DNA of 64,000 bases from Heloderma charlesbogerti (Eukaryota; Chordata; Lepidosauria; Squamata; Helodermatidae): the NCBI GenBank assembly GCA_026122225.1, contig JANEZZ010002764.1:868001-932000 (forward strand), written 5' to 3'. Shown here one piece after another: positions 22,640-32,331 of the stretch. A program made the translations under genes and the position numbers. Positions within the stretch are counted from its first letter, which is position 1. The number at the start of each line of letters is the position of its first letter. The notes beneath the pieces are model-generated. The model searched no databases and was not told the DNA's origin. It saw only the letters and a program-made list of their open reading frames with translations.

Positions 22640-22855
22640 TACAGTCACAGGCAGATTGGACCTTGCCTTGTCAGTCTAGTATAAATCCTGGGGTGGACTG
22701 TCTATACATAGCCCAGGGCATTCGGAAATTCTAGCCTGGCTCAAGGAATGGACCTTACACTGAGTTTAGGTTGAATATAACAGCTGAGTGGGGATTTGAA
22801 CCTAAGTCTCCCCACTCCTAGTCAGGCGCTCTAACCACTATACCACACTGATATT
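22640..22855 (-). mobile_element. tRNA-derived SINE
   Basis: On the minus strand the sequence starts 'cagtgtggtatagtggttag' and contains 'aggttcaaatccccactc', good A-box and B-box equivalents of a tRNA-derived pol III promoter. The body extends left. A tRNA-like head of this quality supports a real SINE. Confidence 0.65.
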
Positions 22856-22859
22856 CTGT

Positions 22860-23870
22860 GATGTATCTGTCTAATTCTGCTAACTCAGCCACAACAGTTC
22901 CCTGAAAGTATGTGAAGATTCAGTAGCCAATAAGGCTGAATTACACAGCAATCCAGTTATTATGTAATTCAAGCTGCCCTGTTGGAAGTTCTGATTTCAT
23001 ACAAGAGGATTCACTTCAGCATGGCAAGTTAATCTCACACTATCGACCCACATACATTTTGTTTCCTTTCCCTTTTCAGTCTTATCATTGTACATGCTGC
23101 AGGTGCAGTCTTGACCTTTCTTTTTTCTTTTTTTATATGGCTCCTTCGTACAAGTATGTCCAACTACAATGCCATTTATTGTAAGAACACTGGATGCATT
23201 GTAACTGTAACACCATCTGGCTATTGGTGCACCCATGATAGCCAAGCATATTCAGAAATATTCAGGTGGTTCAGGTGACACTATGTACGACTCTTGTGTA
23301 CAAATCAGTGTTCTATGTATCTGAGGTGGAGTGGGAAGTTAACACTTACTGTAGTAATCTGGTGTCAAGTCCCGATAAAAACTTCCCTTTAATGGAGATA
23401 AGATAATGCAGGCTTACAGTTCTTTGGCTAAATAGGATTAATTAGCAGGAAGCTGACTGATTAGTTTGCTGCTGACCTGTAAAACCGAATAAGAACGAGG
23501 TCACTGGAAAATAATTGAGCTATTTAGAGCTTAGGTCAAAGTCAAGTAATAGATAATGTCATTGAAAGATCAACTGATATCATACTGTTAAAGGGTAAGA
23601 AAAGATTTCTTATACTATACAAAGATTTCAGTCTTTTAAATAAAATTTTCCTTAAGCAGAATCACTTGTGCACTCCAATACAAACAACCTCAGCATCTAA
23701 TGTTCAAATATCAATGGACACAATACTTTCCCATTCATTGTGGCCAAGTTATTTGATCCTTTACCCTAACTTTGTTATATAAATCTACCTCATCTGACCC
23801 CGAGTCCTGAGATGAAGCAGAATTATGTGAATCAGGCTTCCATTGTCACATCAATTCAATATTTTTTTTA
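22860..23870. other. non-coding gap
   Basis: No gene or named repeat. The frame at 22997-23245 (-) has no recognisable motif. Confidence 0.5.
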
Positions 23871-23916
<46 letters not shown>

Positions 23917-23935
23917 TGTTGTTGCTGCTGTTATT
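23871..23935. repeat. (TTA)n microsatellite
   Basis: About 15 tandem TTA units followed by degenerate TTG/CTG triplets. The Tyr-rich and Ile-rich open frames across it (23812-24021, 23843-24073) are products of the repeat. Confidence 0.95.
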
Positions 23936-24498
23936 ATACCAGTGCCTTCAACATACATGGCACTTCACAGAGTTTCAAAGGCAGGTTCCTTCCTCCAAGT
24001 AGCTTACAACTTAAATTTTAACATCAAGGAAGGTAACAGAAGAAGAGGAGGGGAGGGAGAAAGTAGTAGATGAATGTAGGCAAATACAGTAACAGTTTTA
24101 CTTTCAGTAAAACTATGAATAAAAATACAACAACATGTATGTGTTTAGAGATGTGGGGACAGGGTTTGAGGAATAAGAAGTTAAGCCAAAGTTTTAATGG
24201 AAAAGGTGGGTTTGAGGAAGGATCTGATAACTGAGAATGCCATAAAACATAGGTGTCTATCTTGGCCATGCATAAAACCATGTGTTATTTTGTATGTTAT
24301 TATTCCCTGAAATCACTGGACATGCTTATTCACCTCTACAAGCTGTACAGCACCTATGCTAATCTCCCAGTAACCCACACATCCATCAAGGAGAATCACA
24401 GCTTGATGAAATCTGCACAGTGAGTGGAAAGACCTGCAAAGCTCCCTAGCTATCCCAGACATTTTTTATTTCTGGTGCTGCTTCACTACCTGTGTGCT
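23936..24498. other. non-coding gap
   Basis: 'agtgccttcaacatacatgg' just after the microsatellite suggests a LINE-tail-derived start, but nothing can be assigned with confidence. Confidence 0.45.
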
Positions 24499-24506
24499 AT
24501 TAAGAC

Positions 24507-25371
24507 TAGGGATGGCGGAGAATTTCTCCCCGAAACTTCGGGGGTCCGAGCGCCAACGTGTTCGGCCCCCTGAACAAGTTTCGGGGAGAAATCCTCTGCA
24601 CCCCACCCCCACCCCCCGCACCTCCCCCCGGGACGGGACTTACTTTCGCCGAATATCCCTCCCGGTGGCGGGTCCGGCCGGCGGTTCGGTGGGTGTTCGA
24701 GCAGGGCGGGAGCGGCAACCAGTCCTTCGACCGGCTGCCGCCGCCGCCATTCCAATAAAAGAAAAAAAAAAAAAACGCCCCCATGATAGGCTACGTGACG
24801 ATTAACGTAGCCTATCACGGCTAGATTTGGAAAGTCAGCCATGATAGGCTACGTTAATCATCACGTAGCCTATCACGGGTGACTTAAAAAAAAAAAAAGC
24901 GCGTATGGATAATGGCGGCCCCCATAGGGAGCCGCCATTCCCATTCCTTATTTGGTCGCTGTAGTCTACGTAATCATTTACGTAGACTACAGCGACTAAA
25001 TAAGGAACGTGAATGGCGGCTCCCTATGGGGGCCGCCATTAGCATACGCGCTTTTTTTTTTTTTTAAGTCACCCGTGATAGGCTACGTGACGATTAACGT
25101 AGCCTATCACGGCTGACTTTGCAGATCTAGCCATGATAGGCTACATTAATCGTCACGTAGCCTATCACGGGGGCGGGGTTTTTTTTAAAAAAAAAACAAT
25201 GGAGTTCGCGGCCGGGCAAGGCGGGAAGCCTCCTCCCCGGCCTGAATTTCGGCCGGGCGAGGCGGGAAGCCTCTCCCTCCCGGCCTGAACTTCGCGGGGG
25301 GAGCCACGAAGCGCCTCCCCCCCACCGCGAACAAGCTTCGACGAAAGGTAAGTGCCTTTCGTCCACCCCTA
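24507..25371 (-). mobile_element. nested-palindrome hAT-like element, most symmetric copy
   Basis: The 8-bp TSD attaagac is perfect (24499-24506 and 25372-25379). B end left (TAGGGATGGCGGAGAATT), A end right (CTTTCGTCCACCCCTA). The B block has its own inverted repeat (GAATTTCTCCCCGAAACTT against AGTTTCGGGGAGAAAT) and a GACCGGCTGC palindrome remnant. The core is the 400-bp palindrome at 24776-25175. The A block holds tandem CGGCCTGAATTTC / GGCGGGAAGCCTC units. Outward GTAAGT sites lie near 24645 (reverse) and 25347. Confidence 0.96.
24776..25175. repeat. 400-bp near-perfect palindrome holding seven smaller palindromes
   Basis: Mirror partners keep exact register: CGCCCCC at 24776-24782 pairs with GGGGGCG at 25169-25175, and both give a centre at 24975.5. 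The central GTCGCTGTAGTCTACGT hairpin (24955-24996) has the same centre. Nested inside: TGATAGGCTACGTGACG (24784-24817) with its mirror near 25130-25168; GATAGGCTACGTTAATC (about 24839-24878) with its mirror near 25072-25113; AATGGCGGCCCCCATAGG hairpins (24911-24939 and 25012-25040). The A run at 24886 and T run near 25052 also pair. Confidence 0.95.
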
Positions 25372-25473
25372 ATTAAGACATGGATATGGCCAAGCGCGCA
25401 TGAAGATGGATGACCACATTAAAATTGGAAACATTTGATTTTACACGTTTCCCAGTAGGCTGGAAGCTATGAA

Positions 25474-25907
25474 TAGGGATATATGAGAAACTCATTTCAG
25501 TTCATTTTTTATCAGGATTTAACCCAGTTCACATCTTCCATACCAAACATGAACTCTGATGCAATCTGTGGTTGAAGTCTATGTATTTTCAAGCTTCCAA
25601 TGTGATTTGTGGCTCAAAAAATGCATTTGACAGCATGTGTACATTTGAAAAATGCACATGAAAAAATGTGCACTATTGACAAATGTGCACAAGCACGCTT
25701 TAATCAATGAGAGAAGAATGCATACATTTTAAAGATGTGCACAGTTGATGCATCTGTTTTGAAAAATATACCCGAAAATATGCACAGGTTTTCATGTGAA
25801 AAGACAAAAACCAAGCTCACAATCTGATATGGACACAAGATGGAATGAGCTTCAAGGTGGAATTCGGAGAATGGCGAGGTTGAGTTTTGCTTGTACACCC
25901 AGCCCTA
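25474..25907. mobile_element. older hAT-like MITE, 434 bp
   Basis: Termini are TAGGGATATATG and CACCCAGCCCTA. The 8-bp flanks gctatgaa (25466-25473) and gccatgaa (25908-25915) match at 7 of 8. The interior is built of short mirrored TGCACAT / ATGTGCAC motifs. There is no coding capacity. It resembles 31931-32331 and probably 52860-53190. Confidence 0.7.
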
Positions 25908-26050
25908 GCCATGAAATTAGGCAGGGAGATGGCGCAAAATATGGCTGAACACAAGAGCTTATTATTAAGCCTATTCTATTGTGTTGATGATGGCAGTGAG
26001 GAACAGCACATCACCACCACCACTGCATTCTCAGGAAGGAGTTTTTCCAA

Positions 26051-26320
26051 ATGATTCAGGGCCTGAATCAATTAGGTCAACAGGAAGATAGTAAAGAACC
26101 CTTAGAGACACACTGTGATGTCTTTGCCAGACTATTTGAGGATACAGTCCACTCTGATTTGGATGCCATGATGGCATCCGTTTATTCTGGGGTGCGTCTA
26201 GACAACTGTCTTGTCCGTTTTTGTGGGATGATTTTCAGTTACTGCGGCCTGAAGATGCAGAGAGGGAGCTTGAAAGACGTGGTCTACTTCTTGCTTCCTT
26301 GACCTTCGCCCATCATGAAT
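26051..26320 (+). other. unassigned repeat-like segment
   Basis: The 83-codon frame (26051-26302) has no domain that I recognise. It sits just upstream of an L2-like block at 26380, so it may be part of the same decayed LINE. I do not assign a function. Confidence 0.3.
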
Positions 26321-26379
26321 AATTACATCTAGCGGAGGGGAGCTGACTGACTAGTTTCAGAAGATAATGAATATGTCTT

Positions 26380-26537
26380 TTCTAGGCTCAGTTTAAAGTG
26401 ATAGTTTTGACTTTTAAAGCCCTAAATGCTTTGGTACCAAGCTACCTTGCAGGACCATCTGCACCCACGTGAAGGTACAAGAACCCTGAGATCAGCCTCA
26501 TAGCCCCTGCTTTTGGGCTCACTGTTAAGTACCATCA
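26380..26537 (+). pseudogene. L2-like LINE C-terminal fragment
   Basis: 'aaagtgatagttttgacttt' and 'aaagccctaaatgctttggt' translate to a VLTFKALNAL-type segment, which characterises the end of L2-clade ORF2 proteins. 'accctgagatcagcctcata' continues the same region. It is truncated by the hAT element at 26546. Confidence 0.55.
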
Positions 26538-26545
26538 TCTTAGTG

Positions 26546-27061
26546 TAGAGATGGGGAACGTCTGGCCCTCGGGCCAATTTGGCTCATCAGGCCAGCCCAT
26601 CCAGCCCACAGAGCCTCAGGCAAGCCCTTCCCCAAAGCCCCAACCCTTGAAGGGATTCCACGAACTCCTGCTTATTGGAGATACAACAAGGATTCCCCCT
26701 AGCATGCTCTCGGCCACCCAATTGAGAAGGGAAGCAGCTTAGAGGGGAATCCCCACTGTTATCACTGATCACTTATTGGTGGTAACAATGGGAATTCCTC
26801 TTCCCACTGGCTTCACCCGCACTGCATCCTCCTCAGTGGGGGCAGGCACAGGCAGGAGCTCTCCAGCCTGTGTCTTGGTCAGGAACCCAACCTTACTGCA
26901 CACAGGTTTTCCTTGGCTGGGGGAAACCCATGCACAGTGAAGCCGGGTCCCTGGCTTCAGCTGGGGACAAAGTGACATCAACGGGCATGACCATGCCCTT
27001 GACACCTTTTGGCCTGTGGGGGTCATCTGGCCCCCCACCCCAAAGTATTTTCCCACCCCTG
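26546..27061. mobile_element. older hAT-like non-autonomous element, 516 bp
   Basis: Termini are TAGAGATGGGGAACGTCTGG and CCCACCCCTG. The flanks tcttagtg (26538-26545) and gcttagtg (27062-27069) match at 7 of 8, as an 8-bp TSD. The subterminal 'gtctggccctcgggccaat' pairs loosely with 'tcatctggccccccaccc'. Internal ORFs (26769-27140 -, 26870-27067 +) have no transposase motif. Confidence 0.72.
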
Positions 27062-27079
27062 GCTTAGTGGGTACCTGGG

Positions 27080-27220
27080 ACAGCTTCCATTGGATGACTA
27101 CATGGCCACCTGCCAGGGATGTTGCAGTTGCATCCTGCATTGTAGATCCTCCACTGAGAAGGAGGTTGGACTAAATGGCCGCCGGTGATATCCCTTCCAA
27201 CTATGTATGATTCCATAAAA
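27080..27220 (+). mobile_element. CR1 LINE 3' end, diverged
   Basis: 'tggactaaatggccgccggt' and 'cccttccaactatgtatgat' match the CR1 terminal consensus, which is better preserved at 44850-44946. Confidence 0.6.
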
Positions 27221-28100
27221 TAAGGGGTAGTGATCTAATTAAATAAAATGGTGGTGGTTTGTTCCTTAAAATAAAAAAAACAAGGTTAACTCCCCAGATT
27301 TTTACCAATCTGTTAATGCAAATATAGACATGCAGCCAAGCTGATTAATATCTCCTTAGCGATCAGTTTTCGCTTTTGACCGACTTTATTTACAAATGCA
27401 GTTTTTAGACATTTAAAAGCCATAGGAAAAAGGAAGCATTACATAAAATAAGTGGAATTACTTGTATTTCCATAAATACACCATTTTCAATTGTGAAGAT
27501 GATGCATCAGCAGAAAAAAGAAAGACCTAAGCTCAATCTGTCCTCTAGGGAACTACAACTGTATATGGCTGATGACAAATATTACATCATGCCAATACAT
27601 TTTTCATTTTTGAAATTAATAAAGCGTAAACCAGATGTCTGCAGAAGCTTACTGAATGTTGAAAATGCATTCCATCACCAACTTGCCTTTAGAGAGTATC
27701 ATTGAGGTGCTCCACATCCTTTTTTCTTCCCCCTCATAGCACAAGAGGAATGAATATATTATTTTTATGTCAAATGATACTTACAACTAATCCTCACAGT
27801 AATAATATTATTCTGTGTGACTTATTCAGTAACAGGCGGCTGTGCTCAAGAAGTGTCCTGAGCACAAGGGCGTAGTCTACTTCTGCCAAGTGAAAAATAT
27901 TTGTAAATGGATGAATTAGTAGAGCAATCACTATAGGAAAAACAAGTATGCTTATGCTAGAGAAAGGGATGACCTTCAGGTCCAAGTGATAATATTGTTT
28001 GCTTTGGCTTCACATGTATTTGATCCACAAATATTTTAAGGTGGCTTGTCTGCCCTTAAGCTACCTCACAGTTTGATTATAAAGATGTTTATATACAGGT
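27221..28100. other. non-coding gap
   Basis: AT-rich. The 70-codon frame at 27493-27705 has no motif or context. No repeats recognised. Confidence 0.5.
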
Positions 28101-28108
28101 TAGTCCAC

Positions 28109-28581
28109 CAGGGATGTCATGCGTTTGGGGGGTGGAATTTGACAAGATTTCCTAAGCTCGGCCCCCTAGGACTTTGTTTTGGTTCCCAATGCAGCGCCCG
28201 ACTTGATCTGCAATGAGTCAGGCCACTTGGCAGATTCTCTGGAAATTTTGGACATTGTTTTGGAAAAGTTCTGCATTTTGCACAAATTTCTGAGCAATTT
28301 TCTCAAATTATGGTGAAATTTGCTGAAATTATGGCCAAAGTCACATAATTTGCACACATTCAGCCATAATTTCCACAAATTTGGCCATAATCTGCACAAA
28401 TTGCTCAGAAATCCGCACAAATTGCAAAATCTTCCCAAAAACAAAAAAAATGCACAAAGAAGCTAATGGAATTTGGGGAACAGCCTCAGCTCAGTTTGCA
28501 GATGCAAACGAAGTCGTACACACTGTAGAACTCAGTAGAGCCCCAAAAGAACCAGATTTCCCAGCAAATTGGACATCCCTA
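28109..28581. mobile_element. hAT-like MITE with GGACATCCCT termini
   Basis: Termini are CAGGGATGTCATG and GGACATCCCTA. The flanks tagtccac (28101-28108) and aagtccac (28582-28589) match at 7 of 8. The interior carries short mirrored modules GCACAAATTNC / GAAATTTGTGC and GGCCATAATTT / AAATTATGGCC. The termini equal the B-end sequence of the large palindromic family, so it may be a distant relative. Confidence 0.75.
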
Positions 28582-28658
28582 AAGTCCACTGAGTTCAGTA
28601 AGATTTATTTTTTTGCTTAACTATGCTTAGGATTTTCAGTCTTAATTCCACTCAGCAA

Positions 28659-28746
28659 ATCATAGAATCATTAAATAGTAGGGTTGGAAGGGGCCTACAA
28701 GGCCATCGAGTCCAACCCACTGCTCAATGCAGGAATCCAAGTCAGA
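28659..28746 (-). mobile_element. CR1 LINE 3' end
   Basis: Reverse complement of the CR1 terminus: 'aatcatagaatcattaaata', 'gggttggaaggggcctacaa', 'ccactgctcaatgcaggaat'. It corresponds closely to 44858-44946, so the two copies belong to the same subfamily. Confidence 0.85.
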
Positions 28747-28754
28747 TGTTGCAG

Positions 28755-28835
28755 CCCACTCTTTATGCATGTTTACTTAGAAGTAAGTCTCAGTGGGATT
28801 CGTTCCAGAATAAACGCGCCTAGGATTTCAAATAC
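28755..28835. repeat. short palindromic repeat (CAATCCTATGC family)
   Basis: 'tgcatgtttacttagaagta', 'ctcagtgggattcgttccag' and 'gcgcctaggatttcaaat' keep the order of the copies at 1524 and 18893. Confidence 0.5.
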
Positions 28836-28885
28836 AATAGTGTTTGCACACTTACTTGAATGTAAGTACCATCAGTGAACTTAGT

Positions 28886-28975
28886 GCAAGGGTAGAGAAC
28901 CCATGCTGGCTGAGGGTGATGGGAGTTACAGTCCATTATCTGTAGGGCCACAGGTTCTCCACCCCTGACTTCTGA
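28886..28975. mobile_element. small hAT-type MITE (CCTCCAGATG family), shortened
   Basis: 'caagggtagagaacccatgc' on the left pairs with 'gggccacaggttctccaccc' on the right. 'gatgggagttacagtccat' is internal. No TSD seen. Confidence 0.55.
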
Positions 28976-28989
28976 GTAGAGATGTTTAG

Positions 28990-30367
28990 AATTACTCCGC
29001 AAAGGCCCAGTTCTATGAACCACAGTGCAAGCTCAGCATTTCTTAGGACTGGCTGCTAGAGTTTCCAAGAAAGGCACAACTTTTGTTCTCTCTTCCCAAG
29101 TGCTGGAATCCAGCCGCATCCCACTGCCAATAAAGAAACTGCTATTGCAGTTCATATATCCACATCTTTTGCCCTTTACTCAGCACAGCAATGTCAGAAA
29201 CTGTCGCTAATGTCATTTGGTTTAGGTCAATGAAATTTGCAGTGTTATATTCATAGGACGCCTGCCATTATATAGGTTTTCTGGGTCATACGCATTTAGT
29301 ATAATACAAATATTCACTGAACCAAAAGTGAGTGTAATGATCAGGGTAGGGGCTTCCCAGCAAGCAAGTGTAAGTCAACATACTCTATCCCACTCAGCAG
29401 GAATGGAATCTGAGTTTGCAGTAGCAAAAATTGCTGTTTACAGGGCTCACTAACACTGATCTAGAGGATGGAGCTGTGAAATTGTTCCTGTCCTACACAT
29501 ATGGGTAAACGTCATTCATTCAAACATTTTGGCTGGGAAAGTAATAAAGATGACCTCCTTACAAGGAAAATCATGGTCAGTATGATGTTGAACTAAGTGA
29601 GGTTATTAATGCAGGCCTGCTGCTCTTGATGCTTTTGTCTGCCCCATTAATTTTCATTAGTATTTCAAGAACATAGTAGATCAGAGCCATCACTGATTTC
29701 CAAAGTTACTGCTCTAAATTGAATGTTGTTGGGTGTTGTTGTTTTTTAACCAAGCCTTGGACATTTTCCCACAAACAAGCACTGGGTGGGAGGGAAATGA
29801 TCTCAGTACCATTAACAGCTTGGATAGCAAACACAGCAATCATGCAGAAATAATTCAAAATAATTCAAATGTTTCAAAATCAGGTTTAAGTCTCAAATAT
29901 CAAGGGATTGACGTAAAAGCCCAGCATATGTAACTGTGGATCTGGATCATGTGGATTTGGATTCCAGGATTTATGTTGTCTAGCTCAGTTGTTACCACTT
30001 TAATGTAGGCCTGGGATAAAGGGCATGTTTTTTGCAAAAGCTTTAGGATGCCATGAAAAACACACATCCTGTCAGCTATTGTTCATGGGCCACTGAAAAG
30101 TGGGGTAAAAGTGGTTGTCAATTCAGATTAAGGATAGTGCAGATTCATGAAGCATTCAACTCACTCTGAAACGGCTTCATGACATCCCTGATTGGCTGGG
30201 ATAACAATTACCAGGAACAAGAAAATCGGGAGGGGGGGATATGCAGAAGCAGCAGCCAGTTAGAGAATGAACAGCTAGTAAACAAGGTGAGAAAGGGGGT
30301 TCAGGGAACATGCTGGACCATAAAAAGCAGTTCTTTTGCAATTGCAACTGAAACTCAAAAGCATTTT
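28990..30367. other. non-coding stretch
   Basis: No gene or clear repeat family. Small frames (29025-29210, 29733-29933) are unsupported. Confidence 0.5.
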
Positions 30368-30375
30368 GGCACAAC

Positions 30376-31307
30376 TAGGGGTGGACGAAAGTGACTTACC
30401 TGTCGTCGAAGCTTGTTCGCGGTGGGGGGGAGGCGCTTTGCTGCTCCCCCCGCGAAGTTCAGGCCGGGGGGGGAGGCTTCCCGCCTCACCCCGGCCGAAA
30501 TTCAGGCCGGGGAGGAGGCTTCCTGCCTCGCCCGGCCGCGAACTCGAAAGTTAAAAAAAAAAAAAAACGCCCCCGTGATAGGCTATGTGACGATTAACGT
30601 AGCCTATCACAGCTAGATCTGCAAAGTCAGCCATGATAGGCTACGTTAATCGTCACGTAGCCTATCATGGGTGACTTAAAAAAAAAAAAAACGCGTACGC
30701 TAATGGCGGCCCCCATAGGGAGCCGCCATTCACGTTCCTTATTTGGTCGCTGTAGTCTACGTAAATCTTTACATAGACTACGGTGAAAATAAGGGCAACG
30801 CAAATAGTGTTGCCTTATTTTCGCCGTAGTCTACGTAAATCTTTACGTAGACTACAGCGACCAAATAAGGAACGGGAATGGCGGCTCCCTATGGGGGCCG
30901 CCATTATCCATACGCGCGTTTTTCTTTTTTTTTAAGTCACCCGTGATAGGCTACGTGACGATTTACGTAGCCTATCATGGCTGACTTTGCAAATCTAGCT
31001 GTGATAGGCTACGTGAATCGTCACGTAGCCTATCACGGGGGCGTTTTTTTTTTTTCTTTTACTGGAATGGTGGCGGCGGCAGCCGGTCGAAAGACCGGCT
31101 GCTGCTCCCACCCCGCACGAACACCCACCGAACCGCCGGCCGGACCCGCCGCCGGGAGGGACATTCGGCAAAGGTAAGTCCCATCCCGGGGTGGTGTGCG
31201 GGGGGCGGGGGGGTGCGGAGGATTTCTCCCCAAAACTTGTTCGGGGGGCTGAACACGTTGGCGCTCGGCCCCCCGAAGTTTCGGGGAGAAATTCTCCACC
31301 ATCCCTA
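30376..31307 (+). mobile_element. nested-palindrome hAT-like element, longest copy
   Basis: The 8-bp TSD ggcacaac is perfect (30368-30375 and 31308-31315). A end TAGGGGTGGACGAAAGTGAC, B end GAAATTCTCCACCATCCCTA. The A block carries two CCGGCCGAAATTCAGGCCGG units. The core (30568-31043) has two more central hairpins than the 24507 copy. The B block includes a CAGCCGGTCGAAAGACCGGC palindrome (about 31080-31100) and the AACACGTTGGCGCTCGGCC module. Outward AGGTAAGTC and CAGGTAAGTCAC sites lie at the two ends. Confidence 0.96.
30568..31043. repeat. 476-bp palindrome with nine nested hairpins
   Basis: CGCCCCC (30568-30574) mirrors GGGGGCG (31037-31043), giving a centre near 30805. The centre is an AAGGGCAAC / GTTGCCTT hairpin flanked on each side by a GTCTACGTAAATCTTTAC hairpin. 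Outside these lie the AATGGCGGC hairpins and two TGATAGGCTACGT hairpins per arm. Compared with 24776-25175 the middle has been enlarged by an inserted, itself symmetric, module. Confidence 0.92.
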
Positions 31308-31315
31308 GGCACAAC

Positions 31316-31780
31316 CCTACTGTCCCTCTATTCGCATAATCCAGCATTGTGGGAATTAGAAGTCTGTAAAAGTATGAGCCCTTATAAGTTACTGAGGGTC
31401 TTGTGTATATGGAAGACAAATAAGAGATTTGGATAAATGAAGTTCAGATAATGGATCTACAGGCATGACTGATGAGGTTGTCAAATGAATTCATTCTAAA
31501 TTTTTGAAGGTACAAAAGAGTTCTAAAGACCTGGCAATGAAGTGCATGGATCTGTAAAGACCTAATATTTCATATTTAGATCCAATCCATTTTTACCTCT
31601 TCTTCCTGCTCATACTTCCCAGTCCTTGCAAGAAAGCAAGACGTCACGGTAACAACACAGCCTGCTCTTTAGGGTAATGTGCCACAGCGCCTACAAGGAT
31701 TTCAGACTAGGCTAAGGGAGGAAGACCACTCTGACATATTGATTGTCAGTGGTATAAATCTATAGCTTCCATCATGAGAA
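31316..31780. other. non-coding gap
   Basis: No gene or recognised repeat. Confidence 0.5.
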
Positions 31781-31789
31781 TTTATAGCA

Positions 31790-31922
31790 CCCTTCCCCAA
31801 CTTGGGACCCTCCAGTTGTTTGGGACTACAACTCCCATCATTGATCACTGACCATGTTGGTGGGGGCTGATGGGAGTTGAAATCCAAAACAACTGGATGG
31901 CACCAGGTTGGGACAGGCTGAT
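31790..31922. mobile_element. small hAT-type MITE (CCTCCAGATG family)
   Basis: 'ccttccccaacttgggaccc' on the left mirrors 'ggcaccaggttgggacaggc' on the right. Internally 'gggactacaactcccatca' faces 'tgatgggagttgaaatcc', so most of the element is a single hairpin. Confidence 0.7.
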
Positions 31923-31930
31923 ACATAGAA

Positions 31931-32331
31931 TAGAGATGTACGAGAATTTCATTTCAGTTTGCAAATCACTCGGAAATGCCCCTTTCACAACCCTGAATGC
32001 AAACAAGAGCTCATGTCCTCTGAAAATGTTCACAAATTCCCAAACTTGTGTTTGCATTTGAAAACTATGCACTTTTAAAAATCCACACTTAAAAATGTGC
32101 ATTTTTTTAAAGTACGCTTTTTTTGATGCACCTTTAAAAATTTGTATTTTTACAAATTTTGTAGTCTTTAGTCAATGGAAGAAAAGTGTGCACTTTTGAA
32201 AAATGCACACTTTTCATGTTCAAATTGTGCACTTTTCCCATTCGAATGAACCAAAATTACAAGTCACAAATGAGAATGGGTGTGAGCTGAACCAAGCTGT
32301 GAAATGAACTTCAGAGAACTTGGACATCCCT
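31931..32331. mobile_element. older hAT-like repeat, ends inferred
   Basis: Putative termini are TAGAGATGTACGAGAATTTC and TTGGACATCCCT. The interior is TGCACTTTT / AAAAGTGTGCAC mirrored motifs like those at 25474-25907. The flanks do not show a TSD, so the borders are approximate. Confidence 0.5.

Noticed and set aside
23812..24073. Tyr-rich and Ile-rich small proteins
   Set aside because: Direct translation of a (TTA)n microsatellite in two frames.
31931..32331. TSD for the repeat with TAGAGATG and CATCCCT ends
   Set aside because: The flanking 8-mers (acatagaa and ggtcctcc) do not match, so the borders remain approximate.
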